A stretch of 13,594 nt of DNA from an uncultured Eubacteriales bacterium (GTDB lineage: Bacteria > Bacillota > Clostridia > Lachnospirales > Anaerotignaceae), in the NCBI GenBank assembly GCA_902406135.1, contig CABPCX010000016.1, forward strand, positions 1-13,594. Direction: 5' to 3'. The notes beneath the pieces were generated by a model. The model was not told the origin of the DNA and did not search any database. It was given only the letters and a program-made list of their open reading frames with translations. Both the position numbers and the translations under genes were made by a program. This document shows positions 7,879-13,594 of this stretch, piece after piece; the first letter of the stretch is position 1, and each line of letters opens with the position of its first letter.

Positions 7879-8134
7879 ATTTAATTAAAACTATTAACTA
7901 TTAAAAAAGGTCTTAAGGGTATAGAGCAATTTTTGCGGAAAGAGGCAGAAACAGTACATTGTTACAAATATTACAAATTATTAAGTATTTCTTACTAAAG
8001 CCCTAAACCGGTTGTATATTATGAAAAAATGCTATAGAGTTAAAGTACAAAGAAAGTATCTTTATTAAACTAATGAAAAAGATTTTAGCGGAATGACTAT
8101 TAAGGAATCATAAATATTCTCGGAGGTGTTAAAT
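7879..8134. other. Intergenic leader region of the surface-protein gene
   Basis: 256 bases without a gene. It is AT-rich and holds an imperfect direct repeat, TTACAAATA / TTACAAATT (7962-7979), that could be a regulator site, the candidate promoter at 8012-8038, and the strong ribosome binding site GGAGGTG (8122-8128) 6 bases before the ATG. No riboswitch was recognised. Confidence 0.5.
8012..8038 (+). promoter_or_regulatory. Candidate extended -10 promoter for the surface-protein gene
   Basis: TTGTAT (8012-8017) and TATAGA (8033-8038) with 15 bases spacing; TG at 8030-8031 makes an extended -10, which can compensate for the short spacer. This predicts a leader of about 90 bases, a common arrangement for abundant S-layer-type messages. 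Confidence 0.35.
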
Positions 8135-11100
8135 ATGAAAAAGAAAAAAAGATGTATGGCTATGGCAGCCGCTCTCACCATGTCGCTTGCCATAAGCTCG
8201 ACAGCCCTCGCAGCGATACCCAGCGATATCGGAGGACACTGGGCACAGGGCACTATCATTCAGTGGACTTCTAAGGGATATATCAGCGGTTATGAAGACG
8301 GTACCTTTAAGCCCGATAACTCTATCACAAGAGCAGAATTCGTAAGACTTGTAAACCAGTCAATGGGATATACAAAAACAGGAAACGCATATTTCAGTGA
8401 CGTAAGCTCCTCTTACTGGGGATATAACGATATTCAGAAGGGCGTTGCCGCCGGATACGTAAGGGGTGACGGCAACGGAAAATTCCGTCCCAATGACCCC
8501 GTAAGCCGTCAGGAAGCGGCTGTTATGATTTCTCAGATTTGCGGTCTCGGACAGGATTTCTCAGCTGCGGCTAAATATACTGACTACAGATATATACCTT
8601 CATGGGCTGCCGGATATGTAGGCGCCGTGTCTAAGGCTGGTATTATGTCAGGTTATCCCGACGGAGATTTCAAGGGTGACAGATACCTTTCAAGGGCTGA
8701 GGCTGTTATCGCCCTCGATAAGGCTCTTAATTATAACGCATCTACAACAGATAACAGAGAAGTATTAAAGAACTACAAACTTACAGACACATCTCTTAAA
8801 GATAAAATTATCAAAGGCGACCTTGTTATCTCAAGCAGCCTTTCAAAGAAAGATGTAGTGCTTGATAACGTTAAGGTAGAAGGAAGCATCATCGTTGAAG
8901 GCGGAAAGACTATTACAGCTAAAAACTGTGAGATAAATAACCTTGAAATGAGCACAAGTGACGCTACATTTGATGCCACAGGAAAGACTACAGTTAAAAA
9001 GACTACTTTTGAAAAATACGGAAAACTTACAGGAAACGGATACTCAAAAGTAGTAATCGATGAAGACCTCAACGATTATGTAACACTTGATGCTCAAATC
9101 GAAGAAGTTGAACTCGATGAAGAAACAAATATTAAACTTCTTTCAGACTGTGTAATCGATTCATTCACAGCTACAAAGAATGCCGATAACGCTACAATCA
9201 ACCTTAACAGCGCTAAGGTTAAAAATATGTATCTCTATGACGCCGTAAGAATTACAGGAAAAGGCGACATCAGAAATATGACGGTATATGAAAGCGGCGT
9301 TAAGTCAAGCATCAAACCCGATGACCTTTCAACAAAGAACGGAGCTTCAAAGCCTACTTATACTGAAAACTCATCAGGCGACATTACATGGGGCGGCGGA
9401 AGCTCAAAATATGACGACCTTACAGCAAGCAAAGACGATAAGACTTACAGAGGCGGCAAGTATGACGACGTTAAGGTAACAGGCGATGACGTTACTCTTG
9501 ATGATATGACTATTTACGGCGACCTTACAATCGATGACGACGTAAGAGACGGCGACGTCAGCCTTGAGGACCTTACAATTAAGGGCAACGTATATATCGA
9601 AGGCGGCGGAGAAAATTCCGTTACATTTGACGACTGCGAAATCGACGGAAATATTTATGTGAGAAAGTCATACGGAAATTACCCCGTTGCTGTTGAGTTT
9701 GATAAATACACAGCAAGCCACATTGACGGAAAAGTTGTTATAAGCGAAAACGGCGCTATTATTAAAGAAAGCAAAAATGAAAGCGGCGCGATTATTGACA
9801 ATATCGAAGTTAAGACATCAAGTGAGGTTGTAATCGGAACAGACGTTAAGAACCTTGATGTTATGACAAAGACAAGTAACCTTACAATCAACAGCGGTTC
9901 TGATATTACAAAACTTACAGTATCAACAAACGCTAAGTACAGCAAGATTACAATCAACGGAAAAGTAAAAGAGCTTTATACTAACGTTGATATAACCGTA
10001 AACGTCAGCGGTACTGTAGAAAAGACAAAAGGAAACGGCGAAGTAACATACGAAAAGGCTGTTACAGGAGTTAAACTTGATAAGAGTGCAGAAACACTCA
10101 CTGTTGGAGGAACTACAACACTTACAGCAATTATAACACCTGACAACGCAACAAATAAGGAAGTAACTTGGAAGTCAAGCAACGAAAAAGTAGCTACTGT
10201 TGACCAGAGCGGAAAAGTTACAGCCGTAGGAGCAGGTGAAGCAACAATTACAGTAACAACAGCAGACGGCGGTCATAAAGCAACGTGTACAGTGACTGTA
10301 AATGAAAAGGCTGAAGATGTTAAGGTAACGGATATAACTATCAACGGTTCAGCCAATATGAAAGTTAATGAGGAACAGACTCTTTCAGCATCCGTTACAC
10401 CTGATAATGCCACAAATAAGAAAGTTGTTTGGTCAAGCAGCGACATTACAACAGCTACTGTAAACGAGGACGGAAAGGTTACGGCATTAAAAGAAGGTCC
10501 GGTAACAATTACAGCAACAGCTGCTGACGGCAGTGAAACAAAGAAGGAATTTAATATAAATATAAGTGAGGCAGAAGTGCCTGTAGAGAGTGTAAGCCTT
10601 AGAGGTGAATTAGAGCTTACAGTTGACGAAGGAGCAACACTTACAGAAGAGGTGGTTCCTTCAAATGCATCAAATAAGAATGTAACATGGAAGAGCGACA
10701 ATGAAGCCATTGCAACAGTAACAGCTGACGGATATGTAGTTGGAAAATCAGCCGGCAAAGCAACAATTACAGTAACAACAGAAGACGGCGACCACACAGC
10801 AACATGTAAAGTCACAGTAATAAATGCAGTAGTACCGGTAACAGATTTAAGCGTAAGAGAGACTCTTGAACTTACAGTAGGTCAAACAGAAACTCTTGAA
10901 GCTACAATAACTCCTTCAAATGCAACAAATAAGAGTGTAACATGGGAAAGCTCAAACTCTGATGTTGCTACAGTAGATAGTAACGGAAAGGTAGTGGCAC
11001 AGAAAGCCGGTACAACAACAATCACAGTAAAAACGGCAGACGAAAATCATACAGCTACTTGTACAGTTACTGTAAAGGGCGCTGATAAAACTGCTCTTGA

Positions 11101-11620
11101 TGCTGCAATAGCAGAGGCAAGTACTATAAACCCAACAAAGGCTGCTGACGGTACTACAGTATCAATGAACAGCCGTTGGGCAGCAGACTTAAGCGGATTT
11201 AATACTGCTCTTTCAGCTGCAAAGACAGTATCAGCTGATAAGGGAGCTACAAATTCAGAAGTTACTCAGGCTTTAAATACACTTAATGCCGAGGTAAAAA
11301 AACTCAACTATGGAATTAAGGAACTTGTTGACCTCGTAAACGGATACAGAAATACTCCGGCTGGGGTTCAGCCTGCAGTTACAAATGTTCATGTAGTTGA
11401 TAGTGAGGAAGAAGCTACTTCTCTTTTAGAAGGAGATAAATGGATACTTACAACAAATGAACAGACTCTGATAAATGCAATAACTGCAGCTGATACTTCA
11501 ATAAACAGCTTGAAGTCAGACTGTAAAGATAAGAATGATGTAACAAATGCTATGAATACGTTCACAACAGAAGTTAATAAGGTTGTAGTTGTTAAACACG
11601 GAGCTACACCACTCTTATAA
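8135..11620 (+). CDS. Secreted SLH-anchored surface protein with beta-solenoid-like region, four BIG2 domains and FIVAR-like C-terminus
   Basis: Exported cell-envelope protein of 1161 residues. A signal peptide (basic KKKKR, hydrophobic core, ALA-A near residue 26) is followed by three S-layer homology domains (about 30-75, 90-140 and 148-202; conserved DxxGHW, GYxDGTFKP, TRAEF), which in this family bind secondary cell-wall polymers non-covalently. Residues about 205-640 form an acidic region of short GD-V-I-type strands (KGDLVISSS, YGDLTIDDD, KGNVYIEGG, DGNIYVRKS) suggesting a parallel beta-solenoid; a Ser/Gly/Thr-rich linker near 390-430 splits it in two. Four BIG2 Ig-like domains start at about 642, 730, 817 and 902. 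From 987 the chain becomes helical, with one full and one half FIVAR-like repeat. No LPXTG motif: anchoring is by SLH. The frame is open to GTG 8126, but GGAGGTG at 8122-8128 fixes ATG 8135. Role: S-layer component or adhesin; no catalytic motif seen. Confidence 0.93.
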   Translation: MKKKKRCMAMAAALTMSLAISSTALAAIPSDIGGHWAQGTIIQWTSKGYISGYEDGTFKPDNSITRAEFVRLVNQSMGYTKTGNAYFSDVSSSYWGYNDIQKGVAAGYVRGDGNGKFRPNDPVSRQEAAVMISQICGLGQDFSAAAKYTDYRYIPSWAAGYVGAVSKAGIMSGYPDGDFKGDRYLSRAEAVIALDKALNYNASTTDNREVLKNYKLTDTSLKDKIIKGDLVISSSLSKKDVVLDNVKVEGSIIVEGGKTITAKNCEINNLEMSTSDATFDATGKTTVKKTTFEKYGKLTGNGYSKVVIDEDLNDYVTLDAQIEEVELDEETNIKLLSDCVIDSFTATKNADNATINLNSAKVKNMYLYDAVRITGKGDIRNMTVYESGVKSSIKPDDLSTKNGASKPTYTENSSGDITWGGGSSKYDDLTASKDDKTYRGGKYDDVKVTGDDVTLDDMTIYGDLTIDDDVRDGDVSLEDLTIKGNVYIEGGGENSVTFDDCEIDGNIYVRKSYGNYPVAVEFDKYTASHIDGKVVISENGAIIKESKNESGAIIDNIEVKTSSEVVIGTDVKNLDVMTKTSNLTINSGSDITKLTVSTNAKYSKITINGKVKELYTNVDITVNVSGTVEKTKGNGEVTYEKAVTGVKLDKSAETLTVGGTTTLTAIITPDNATNKEVTWKSSNEKVATVDQSGKVTAVGAGEATITVTTADGGHKATCTVTVNEKAEDVKVTDITINGSANMKVNEEQTLSASVTPDNATNKKVVWSSSDITTATVNEDGKVTALKEGPVTITATAADGSETKKEFNINISEAEVPVESVSLRGELELTVDEGATLTEEVVPSNASNKNVTWKSDNEAIATVTADGYVVGKSAGKATITVTTEDGDHTATCKVTVINAVVPVTDLSVRETLELTVGQTETLEATITPSNATNKSVTWESSNSDVATVDSNGKVVAQKAGTTTITVKTADENHTATCTVTVKGADKTALDAAIAEASTINPTKAADGTTVSMNSRWAADLSGFNTALSAAKTVSADKGATNSEVTQALNTLNAEVKKLNYGIKELVDLVNGYRNTPAGVQPAVTNVHVVDSEEEATSLLEGDKWILTTNEQTLINAITAADTSINSLKSDCKDKNDVTNAMNTFTTEVNKVVVVKHGATPLL
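10058..11086 (+). repeat. Four tandem BIG2 (bacterial Ig-like group 2) modules
   Basis: Four units of about 85 residues begin near 10058, 10322, 10583 and 10838. Each carries the BIG2 frame: L-T-V near the start, TPxNATNK or PSNAxNK, V-TWxSSN, VATV, GKVTA..AG, ATITVTT, and TCTVTV at the end. DNA of the units is also similar, for example around ACAAATAAG (CAAATAAG in unit 3), showing origin by in-frame duplication. Unit 2 diverges most: it lacks the H-A-T-C-T ending and has EFNINIS instead. Confidence 0.93.
11093..11617 (+). other. C-terminal FIVAR-like helical segment of the surface protein
   Basis: Residues 987-1161. The first copy (about 987-1060) has the FIVAR pattern: ALDAAIAEA helix, W-A-A-D-LSGFNTALSAAKTV, then EVTQALNTLNAEVKKL. 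A second, half copy (about 1108-1153) has LINAITAADTSINSL and VTNAMNTFTTEVNKV. FIVAR modules occur as rod-like spacers or sugar-binding elements in surface proteins of Gram-positive bacteria. Assignment is by pattern only. Confidence 0.5.
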
Positions 11621-11630
11621 TTCAAACAAC

Positions 11631-11659
11631 AAACGCACCCTCTTGGAGGGTGCGTTTTT
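11631..11659 (+). terminator. Intrinsic terminator after the surface-protein gene
   Basis: Perfect 12-base-pair stem (AAACGCACCCTC 11631-11642 with GAGGGTGCGTTT 11646-11657), 3-base loop, run of T to 11659. It starts 10 bases after the stop codon; strong, as expected for an abundant message. Confidence 0.95.
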
Positions 11660-11683
11660 CTGTTCCCAAAACCGAATATTTGT

Positions 11684-11689
11684 TATATA
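11684..11689 (+). promoter_or_regulatory. Candidate extended -10 of the small RHH gene
   Basis: TATATA at 11684-11689 is preceded by TG at 11681-11682. No good -35 is present. The start point would be about 11695, just upstream of the GGTG ribosome binding site (11702-11705) that precedes ATG 11711. Confidence 0.3.
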
Positions 11690-11710
11690 GTAAATATGGA
11701 CGGTGATAAT

Positions 11711-11902
11711 ATGCGAAATCCTAACAATAAACATCTGGGAATAGAAATAGACCCTGAGCTGCACTATAAACTTAAATACATTGCTAAGTATGAAGGGCGC
11801 TCCGGAAACGGGCAGATACTTTATCTTATAAGAAAATGCGTAAAGGAATTTGAGGACGCAAACGGAATGATAACATATCCCGAAGAAAATAAAAAATCCT
11901 GA
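11711..11902 (+). CDS. Small ribbon-helix-helix (Arc/MetJ-like) protein
   Basis: A 63-residue protein. KHLGIEIDPELHYKLKYIAKYEGRSGNGQI gives a short beta-strand (LGIEI), a helix (PELHYKLKYIAKYEG) and, after the GRSGNGQ turn, a second helix (ILYLIRKCVKEFEDANG). This is the ribbon-helix-helix order of Arc-type DNA-binding proteins, where two chains combine their strands to read the DNA major groove. Start choice: ATG 11696 is in frame, but ATG 11711 has GGTG 5 bases upstream and 11696 has no ribosome binding site, so 11711 is preferred. It has no partner gene: terminators lie on both sides, so it is not a recognisable toxin-antitoxin pair. Its stop codon lies inside the following terminator stem. 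Target genes unknown. Confidence 0.75.
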   Translation: MRNPNNKHLGIEIDPELHYKLKYIAKYEGRSGNGQILYLIRKCVKEFEDANGMITYPEENKKS

Positions 11903-11929
11903 GTATGTAAACTCAGGATTTTTTTATTT
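11891..11929. terminator. Bidirectional terminator between convergent genes
   Basis: Perfect 14-base-pair stem (11891-11904 with 11911-11924: AAAAAATCCTGAGT / ACTCAGGATTTTTT), 6-base loop. Runs of T occur on both strands, so it ends the small RHH gene on the plus strand and the gntR-type gene on the minus strand. Both stop codons lie inside or at the edge of the stem. Confidence 0.94.
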
Positions 11930-12682
11930 AGTCTCTGGTTCAAGTTTTTCTATTTCTCCAAGTATGGAATCCATATGGTCGCGCATGGCCTTTGCCGCAG
12001 ATTCGGAGTCCTTAAGAAGTATGCTGTCAAAAATCTTTGTATGGTGGTAGAGAGTAGCTTCCAGTGTTGTCTGCTCTCCGATGTGGCCTACCTTTTCAAA
12101 CTGGCTTCTTATGCCCTTGTAATATGTATCGGAAATGAGCTTCATAATGCTTATGAGCAGTTTGTTATGGGTGCATTTGGCTATCATATAGTGAAATGCC
12201 ACGTCATTATAGGACAGGGCTGACGGATTTCCGTCACAGCCTTCCATCTTAATCATTATCTGTTTAAGGTCCTTTATATCGTCCGTTGTGGCATTCTGGG
12301 CCGCAAGGTAAGCGGATTCAGCCTCGAAAATTTTTCTAAATTCAAGGATTTCTCTCATTCCGGATTCTTCAAAATTATAATCTATCATAAGTGATGTGCT
12401 GAAATCTTTGCTTTCGTTTATGAATGTGCCGTGCTTTGTCCTTGTTATGAGACCGTAGGCGGAAAGGACTTTAAAGGCTTCCCTGAGGGTGCTTCTTCCG
12501 GTGCCGAGCTTTTCACAGAGAGTGTTTTCGTTTGGAAGGGTATAGCCCGCGGGAAATTTATCTGAAAGTATCATACTTTTGAACTGCTCAACCAAATAGT
12601 CGGCCGTTATCTTTTCGGCTCCGCCGAGTATGAATTCGTATGGGAAATTATCTTTTACAATTATATCTTTTTCATCAGCCAC
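11924..12682 (-). CDS. GntR-family transcriptional regulator, FadR subfamily (FCD domain)
   Basis: Cytoplasmic one-component regulator of 252 residues. The winged helix-turn-helix is at about residues 24-88 (KITADYLVEQFKSMI, then LPNENTLCEKLGTGRSTLREA with the GRSTLREA recognition helix, and the wing TRTKHGTFI). The C-terminal all-helical FCD domain covers about 105-245; Asp160, His164, His214 and His236 sit where this family usually binds a divalent metal next to a small organic acid effector. The start is GTG at 12680-12682, with AAGGAG (plus-strand 12694-12699) 11 bases upstream, a somewhat long spacing, but no other in-frame start fits the domain. Unusually, no metabolic operon is next to it: the divergent transcript is a non-coding RNA. 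The effector is not predictable. Confidence 0.93.
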   Translation of the reverse strand: MADEKDIIVKDNFPYEFILGGAEKITADYLVEQFKSMILSDKFPAGYTLPNENTLCEKLGTGRSTLREAFKVLSAYGLITRTKHGTFINESKDFSTSLMIDYNFEESGMREILEFRKIFEAESAYLAAQNATTDDIKDLKQIMIKMEGCDGNPSALSYNDVAFHYMIAKCTHNKLLISIMKLISDTYYKGIRSQFEKVGHIGEQTTLEATLYHHTKIFDSILLKDSESAAKAMRDHMDSILGEIEKLEPETK

Positions 12683-12721
12683 AGTTTATCTGACTCCTTA
12701 CCTGTATTTATTCCATTAACA

Positions 12722-12750
12722 ATTGTACATCAAAAAATAATACATGTAAA
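12722..12750 (-). promoter_or_regulatory. Promoter of the FadR-type regulator gene
   Basis: On the minus strand TTTACA (plus 12745-12750) and TACAAT (plus 12722-12727) are separated by 17 bases, one mismatch from consensus in each box. The start point near 12715 gives a leader of about 33 bases that includes AAGGAG. Confidence 0.75.
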
Positions 12751-12766
12751 CACCTAAATTTAATAG

Positions 12767-12785
12767 TGTTGTCAGATTACCAAAA
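12767..12785 (-). promoter_or_regulatory. Putative operator copy A (inverted relative to copy B)
   Basis: The plus strand reads TGTTGTCAGATTACCAAAA. This matches 14 of 19 positions of the reverse complement of 12879-12897, and each copy starts with TTG and ends with CAA around a partial dyad, as GntR-type operators often do. It lies 17 bases upstream of the regulator's -35 box. Binding by the adjacent regulator is an inference. Confidence 0.42.
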
Positions 12786-12848
12786 TTTATAAGTTCATTA
12801 AAATATGAAAAATAGCGGAAAGTTTGTCTAAAAATATCTTTTTTAGTA

Positions 12849-12877
12849 TTGACACGCAATAAAACTAGATATATAAT
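12849..12877 (+). promoter_or_regulatory. Perfect consensus sigma-A promoter for the structured RNA
   Basis: TTGACA (12849-12854), exactly 17 bases, TATAAT (12872-12877): both boxes and the spacing are ideal. The start point would be near 12884. No coding gene follows on this strand, so the product is an RNA. Confidence 0.9.
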
Positions 12878-12878
12878 C

Positions 12879-12897
12879 AATTTGAAATCAGACAACA
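12879..12897 (+). promoter_or_regulatory. Putative operator copy B on the ncRNA start point
   Basis: The reverse complement reads TGTTGTCTGATTTCAAATT, sharing 14 of 19 positions with copy A in the opposite orientation. It covers the predicted start point (about 12884) of a perfect promoter, the classic place for a repressor to act. Confidence 0.45.
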
Positions 12898-13135
12898 AAA
12901 TGTATTAAGTATACATCTGCCTGATGATAAACATTTAATAAGGAGCTTTATAAAAATTAAAAAATATAACGGAATTGCCGCCAAGCAGTTGGTTATTGTT
13001 GCCGCTCCTTTATTTTTAGCCCGGCTTCCTCGCAAACTGCCGGGTTGAACAAGGTACCAACACACCCAAAATGTTTTAATATACCCTTTCTTCTTAAAAG
13101 ACACACGGAAATTTCTGTGTGTCTTTTAATTTTTT
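12884..13135 (+). ncRNA. Stand-alone structured non-coding RNA, pseudoknotted (family unconfirmed, possibly raiA-like)
   Basis: About 250 bases between a perfect promoter and a strong terminator with no convincing reading frame. Pairings seen by eye: hairpin ATGTAT/ATACAT (12900-12905 with 12911-12916); closing stem P1 AAACATTT/AAATGTTT (12929-12936 with 13069-13076); directly stacked P2 AATAAGGAGC with GCTCCTT-T-ATT (12937-12946 with 13004-13014, one bulged T); P3 CCCGGC/GCCGGG (13020-13025 with 13039-13044, extendable by G-T and A-T pairs, 13-base loop); and GTTGGT in the P2 loop (12988-12993) with ACCAAC 3' of P3 (13056-13061), which would be a pseudoknot inside P1. GC-rich paired islands lie in AT-rich surroundings. 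Size, independent expression and pseudoknotted design recall the raiA-motif RNA common in Clostridia, but I cannot confirm the family from memory; it does not look like tmRNA, RNase P or SRP RNA. Confidence 0.68.
13094..13135. terminator. Terminator of the structured RNA, possibly bidirectional
   Basis: A 13-base-pair perfect stem (TTAAAAGACACAC 13094-13106 with GTGTGTCTTTTAA 13117-13129), a 10-base loop that can itself pair partly, and a T tail from 13130 to 13135. The minus-strand SLOG gene has its stop inside the 3' arm, so the hairpin may also end that message. Confidence 0.88.
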
Positions 13136-13578
13136 AGGAAAATTATTTGTTTTTTCTGTTTTATAGCATAACTAAGTGTATTATATGCACCTCCATAATT
13201 ACGCCATACCATAGCTATTATATAGTCTGAATGGTCTACCATCCACCTGTTTCTAATTGTAATCGATCTTTTATAGTGTATTCCAATAAGGTCTTGGGGA
13301 ATAATTATATCATCATAAAGTGAATCATAATAATATTTATATTTGTTTATTTTCTGTTGCATATACGGAAGAACAAGCGTAAGAGATATTACCTTTTTAG
13401 GATACTTATTTTTTAATATTCGTACAGCCGAAGCTGCCTGTGAATCAAATTCTCCCATTCCTCCTACATAGCAGCAAATATAATTTTCTGTAGCAATGAT
13501 TGATTCAAGTGCATCAACTATTTGGTTTAATGCAGAAACTAAAAGTGTTTTATGGCCGGCAAATGTACAAGTTATCAT
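13126..13578 (-). CDS. SLOG-family protein (DUF1273/YpsA-like)
   Basis: A 150-residue cytoplasmic protein with a Rossmann-like layout. Landmarks: TFAGHK at residues 5-10; GGMGEFD at 39-45 (nucleotide-loop position of the SLOG fold); LPY at 70-72; RNRWMVDHSD at 109-118, the strongest family signature; GGAYNTLSYA at 129-138, probable phosphate-contacting turn. SLOG proteins are thought to bind nucleotides or nucleotide-derived ligands and occur in stress, phage-defence and signalling settings; the cellular role of this short branch is not known. ATG at 13576-13578 (minus strand) is preceded by GAGGTA 5 bases upstream. The gene is much more AT-rich than the housekeeping genes to the left (14 G+C in the 60 bases from 13141, against 30 in the 60 from 2881), hinting at acquired DNA. 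Upstream context lies outside the window. Confidence 0.8.
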   Translation of the reverse strand: MITCTFAGHKTLLVSALNQIVDALESIIATENYICCYVGGMGEFDSQAASAVRILKNKYPKKVISLTLVLPYMQQKINKYKYYYDSLYDDIIIPQDLIGIHYKRSITIRNRWMVDHSDYIIAMVWRNYGGAYNTLSYAIKQKKQIIFLKN

Positions 13579-13594
13579 TATCTTACCTCACATA

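Noticed and set aside
10273..10815. 180-codon open frame on the minus strand inside the BIG2 repeats
   Set aside because: Shadow of repetitive Thr/Val-rich codons in the surface-protein gene; low-complexity Ser/Val/Thr product and no start signal.
10058..11086. CRISPR-like or tandem DNA repeat array
   Set aside because: The similarity follows the protein-level BIG2 modules of about 85 codons; there are no short identical repeats with unique spacers.
11711..11902. Antitoxin of a toxin-antitoxin pair
   Set aside because: The RHH fold fits, but both sides are closed by strong terminators and no small toxin-like gene adjoins.
12877..13104. 75-codon open frame on the minus strand opposite the structured RNA
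   Set aside because: It starts with GTG without a ribosome binding site, has no recognisable domain, and lies wholly over the paired arms of the RNA; its openness is a by-product.
12884..13135. tmRNA, 6S RNA, RNase P or SRP RNA
   Set aside because: No tRNA-like end or tag frame, no long rod with a central bubble, no RNase P or SRP core motifs; the pseudoknotted multi-stem layout differs.

Overview
The window looks like chromosomal DNA of an anaerobic Gram-positive bacterium of the class Clostridia, probably Lachnospirales-like. The clues are strong GGAGG-type ribosome binding sites, sigma-A promoters, intrinsic terminators, AGA/AGG and ATA codon use, a short ThiI without a rhodanese domain beside its own cysteine desulfurase, and an SLH-anchored surface protein. 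The genus cannot be fixed from the sequence.

Left part (1-6462), all on the plus strand: a MATE-type multidrug/cation antiporter; then, behind a good extended -10 promoter at 1475-1502, a sugar-phosphate nucleotidyltransferase; then a closely packed translation/RNA-modification cluster of prmA (ribosomal protein L11 methylation), rsmE (16S rRNA m3U1498 methylation), a NifS-like cysteine desulfurase and thiI (tRNA 4-thiouridine synthesis). prmA and rsmE are nearly contiguous, and the desulfurase and thiI are 4 bases apart. The desulfurase most likely feeds sulfur directly to ThiI.

Middle part (6463-11659): a 236-base non-coding gap with several dyads, a glycerate kinase closed by a textbook terminator, then a 1161-residue secreted surface protein. 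The surface protein has a signal peptide, three SLH domains, a long beta-solenoid-like acidic region, four BIG2 Ig-like domains and FIVAR-like helices at the C-terminus. It carries its own leader and terminator.

Right part (11660-13594): a small ribbon-helix-helix type protein, a bidirectional terminator, a FadR-subfamily GntR regulator on the minus strand, and an intergenic region with a perfect-consensus promoter (TTGACA, 17 bases, TATAAT). That promoter drives no protein gene. Instead it leads into about 250 bases of highly structured sequence ending in a strong terminator: I interpret this as a stand-alone structured non-coding RNA with a nested closing stem, two hairpin domains and a potential pseudoknot. 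Two copies of a 19-base site in opposite orientation flank the gntR and ncRNA promoters, one lying on the ncRNA start point, so the regulator may control the RNA. The window ends with a minus-strand SLOG/DUF1273-like gene that is visibly more AT-rich than the rest.

The most interesting part is 12683-13135: regulator, paired operator-like sites, perfect promoter and structured RNA.
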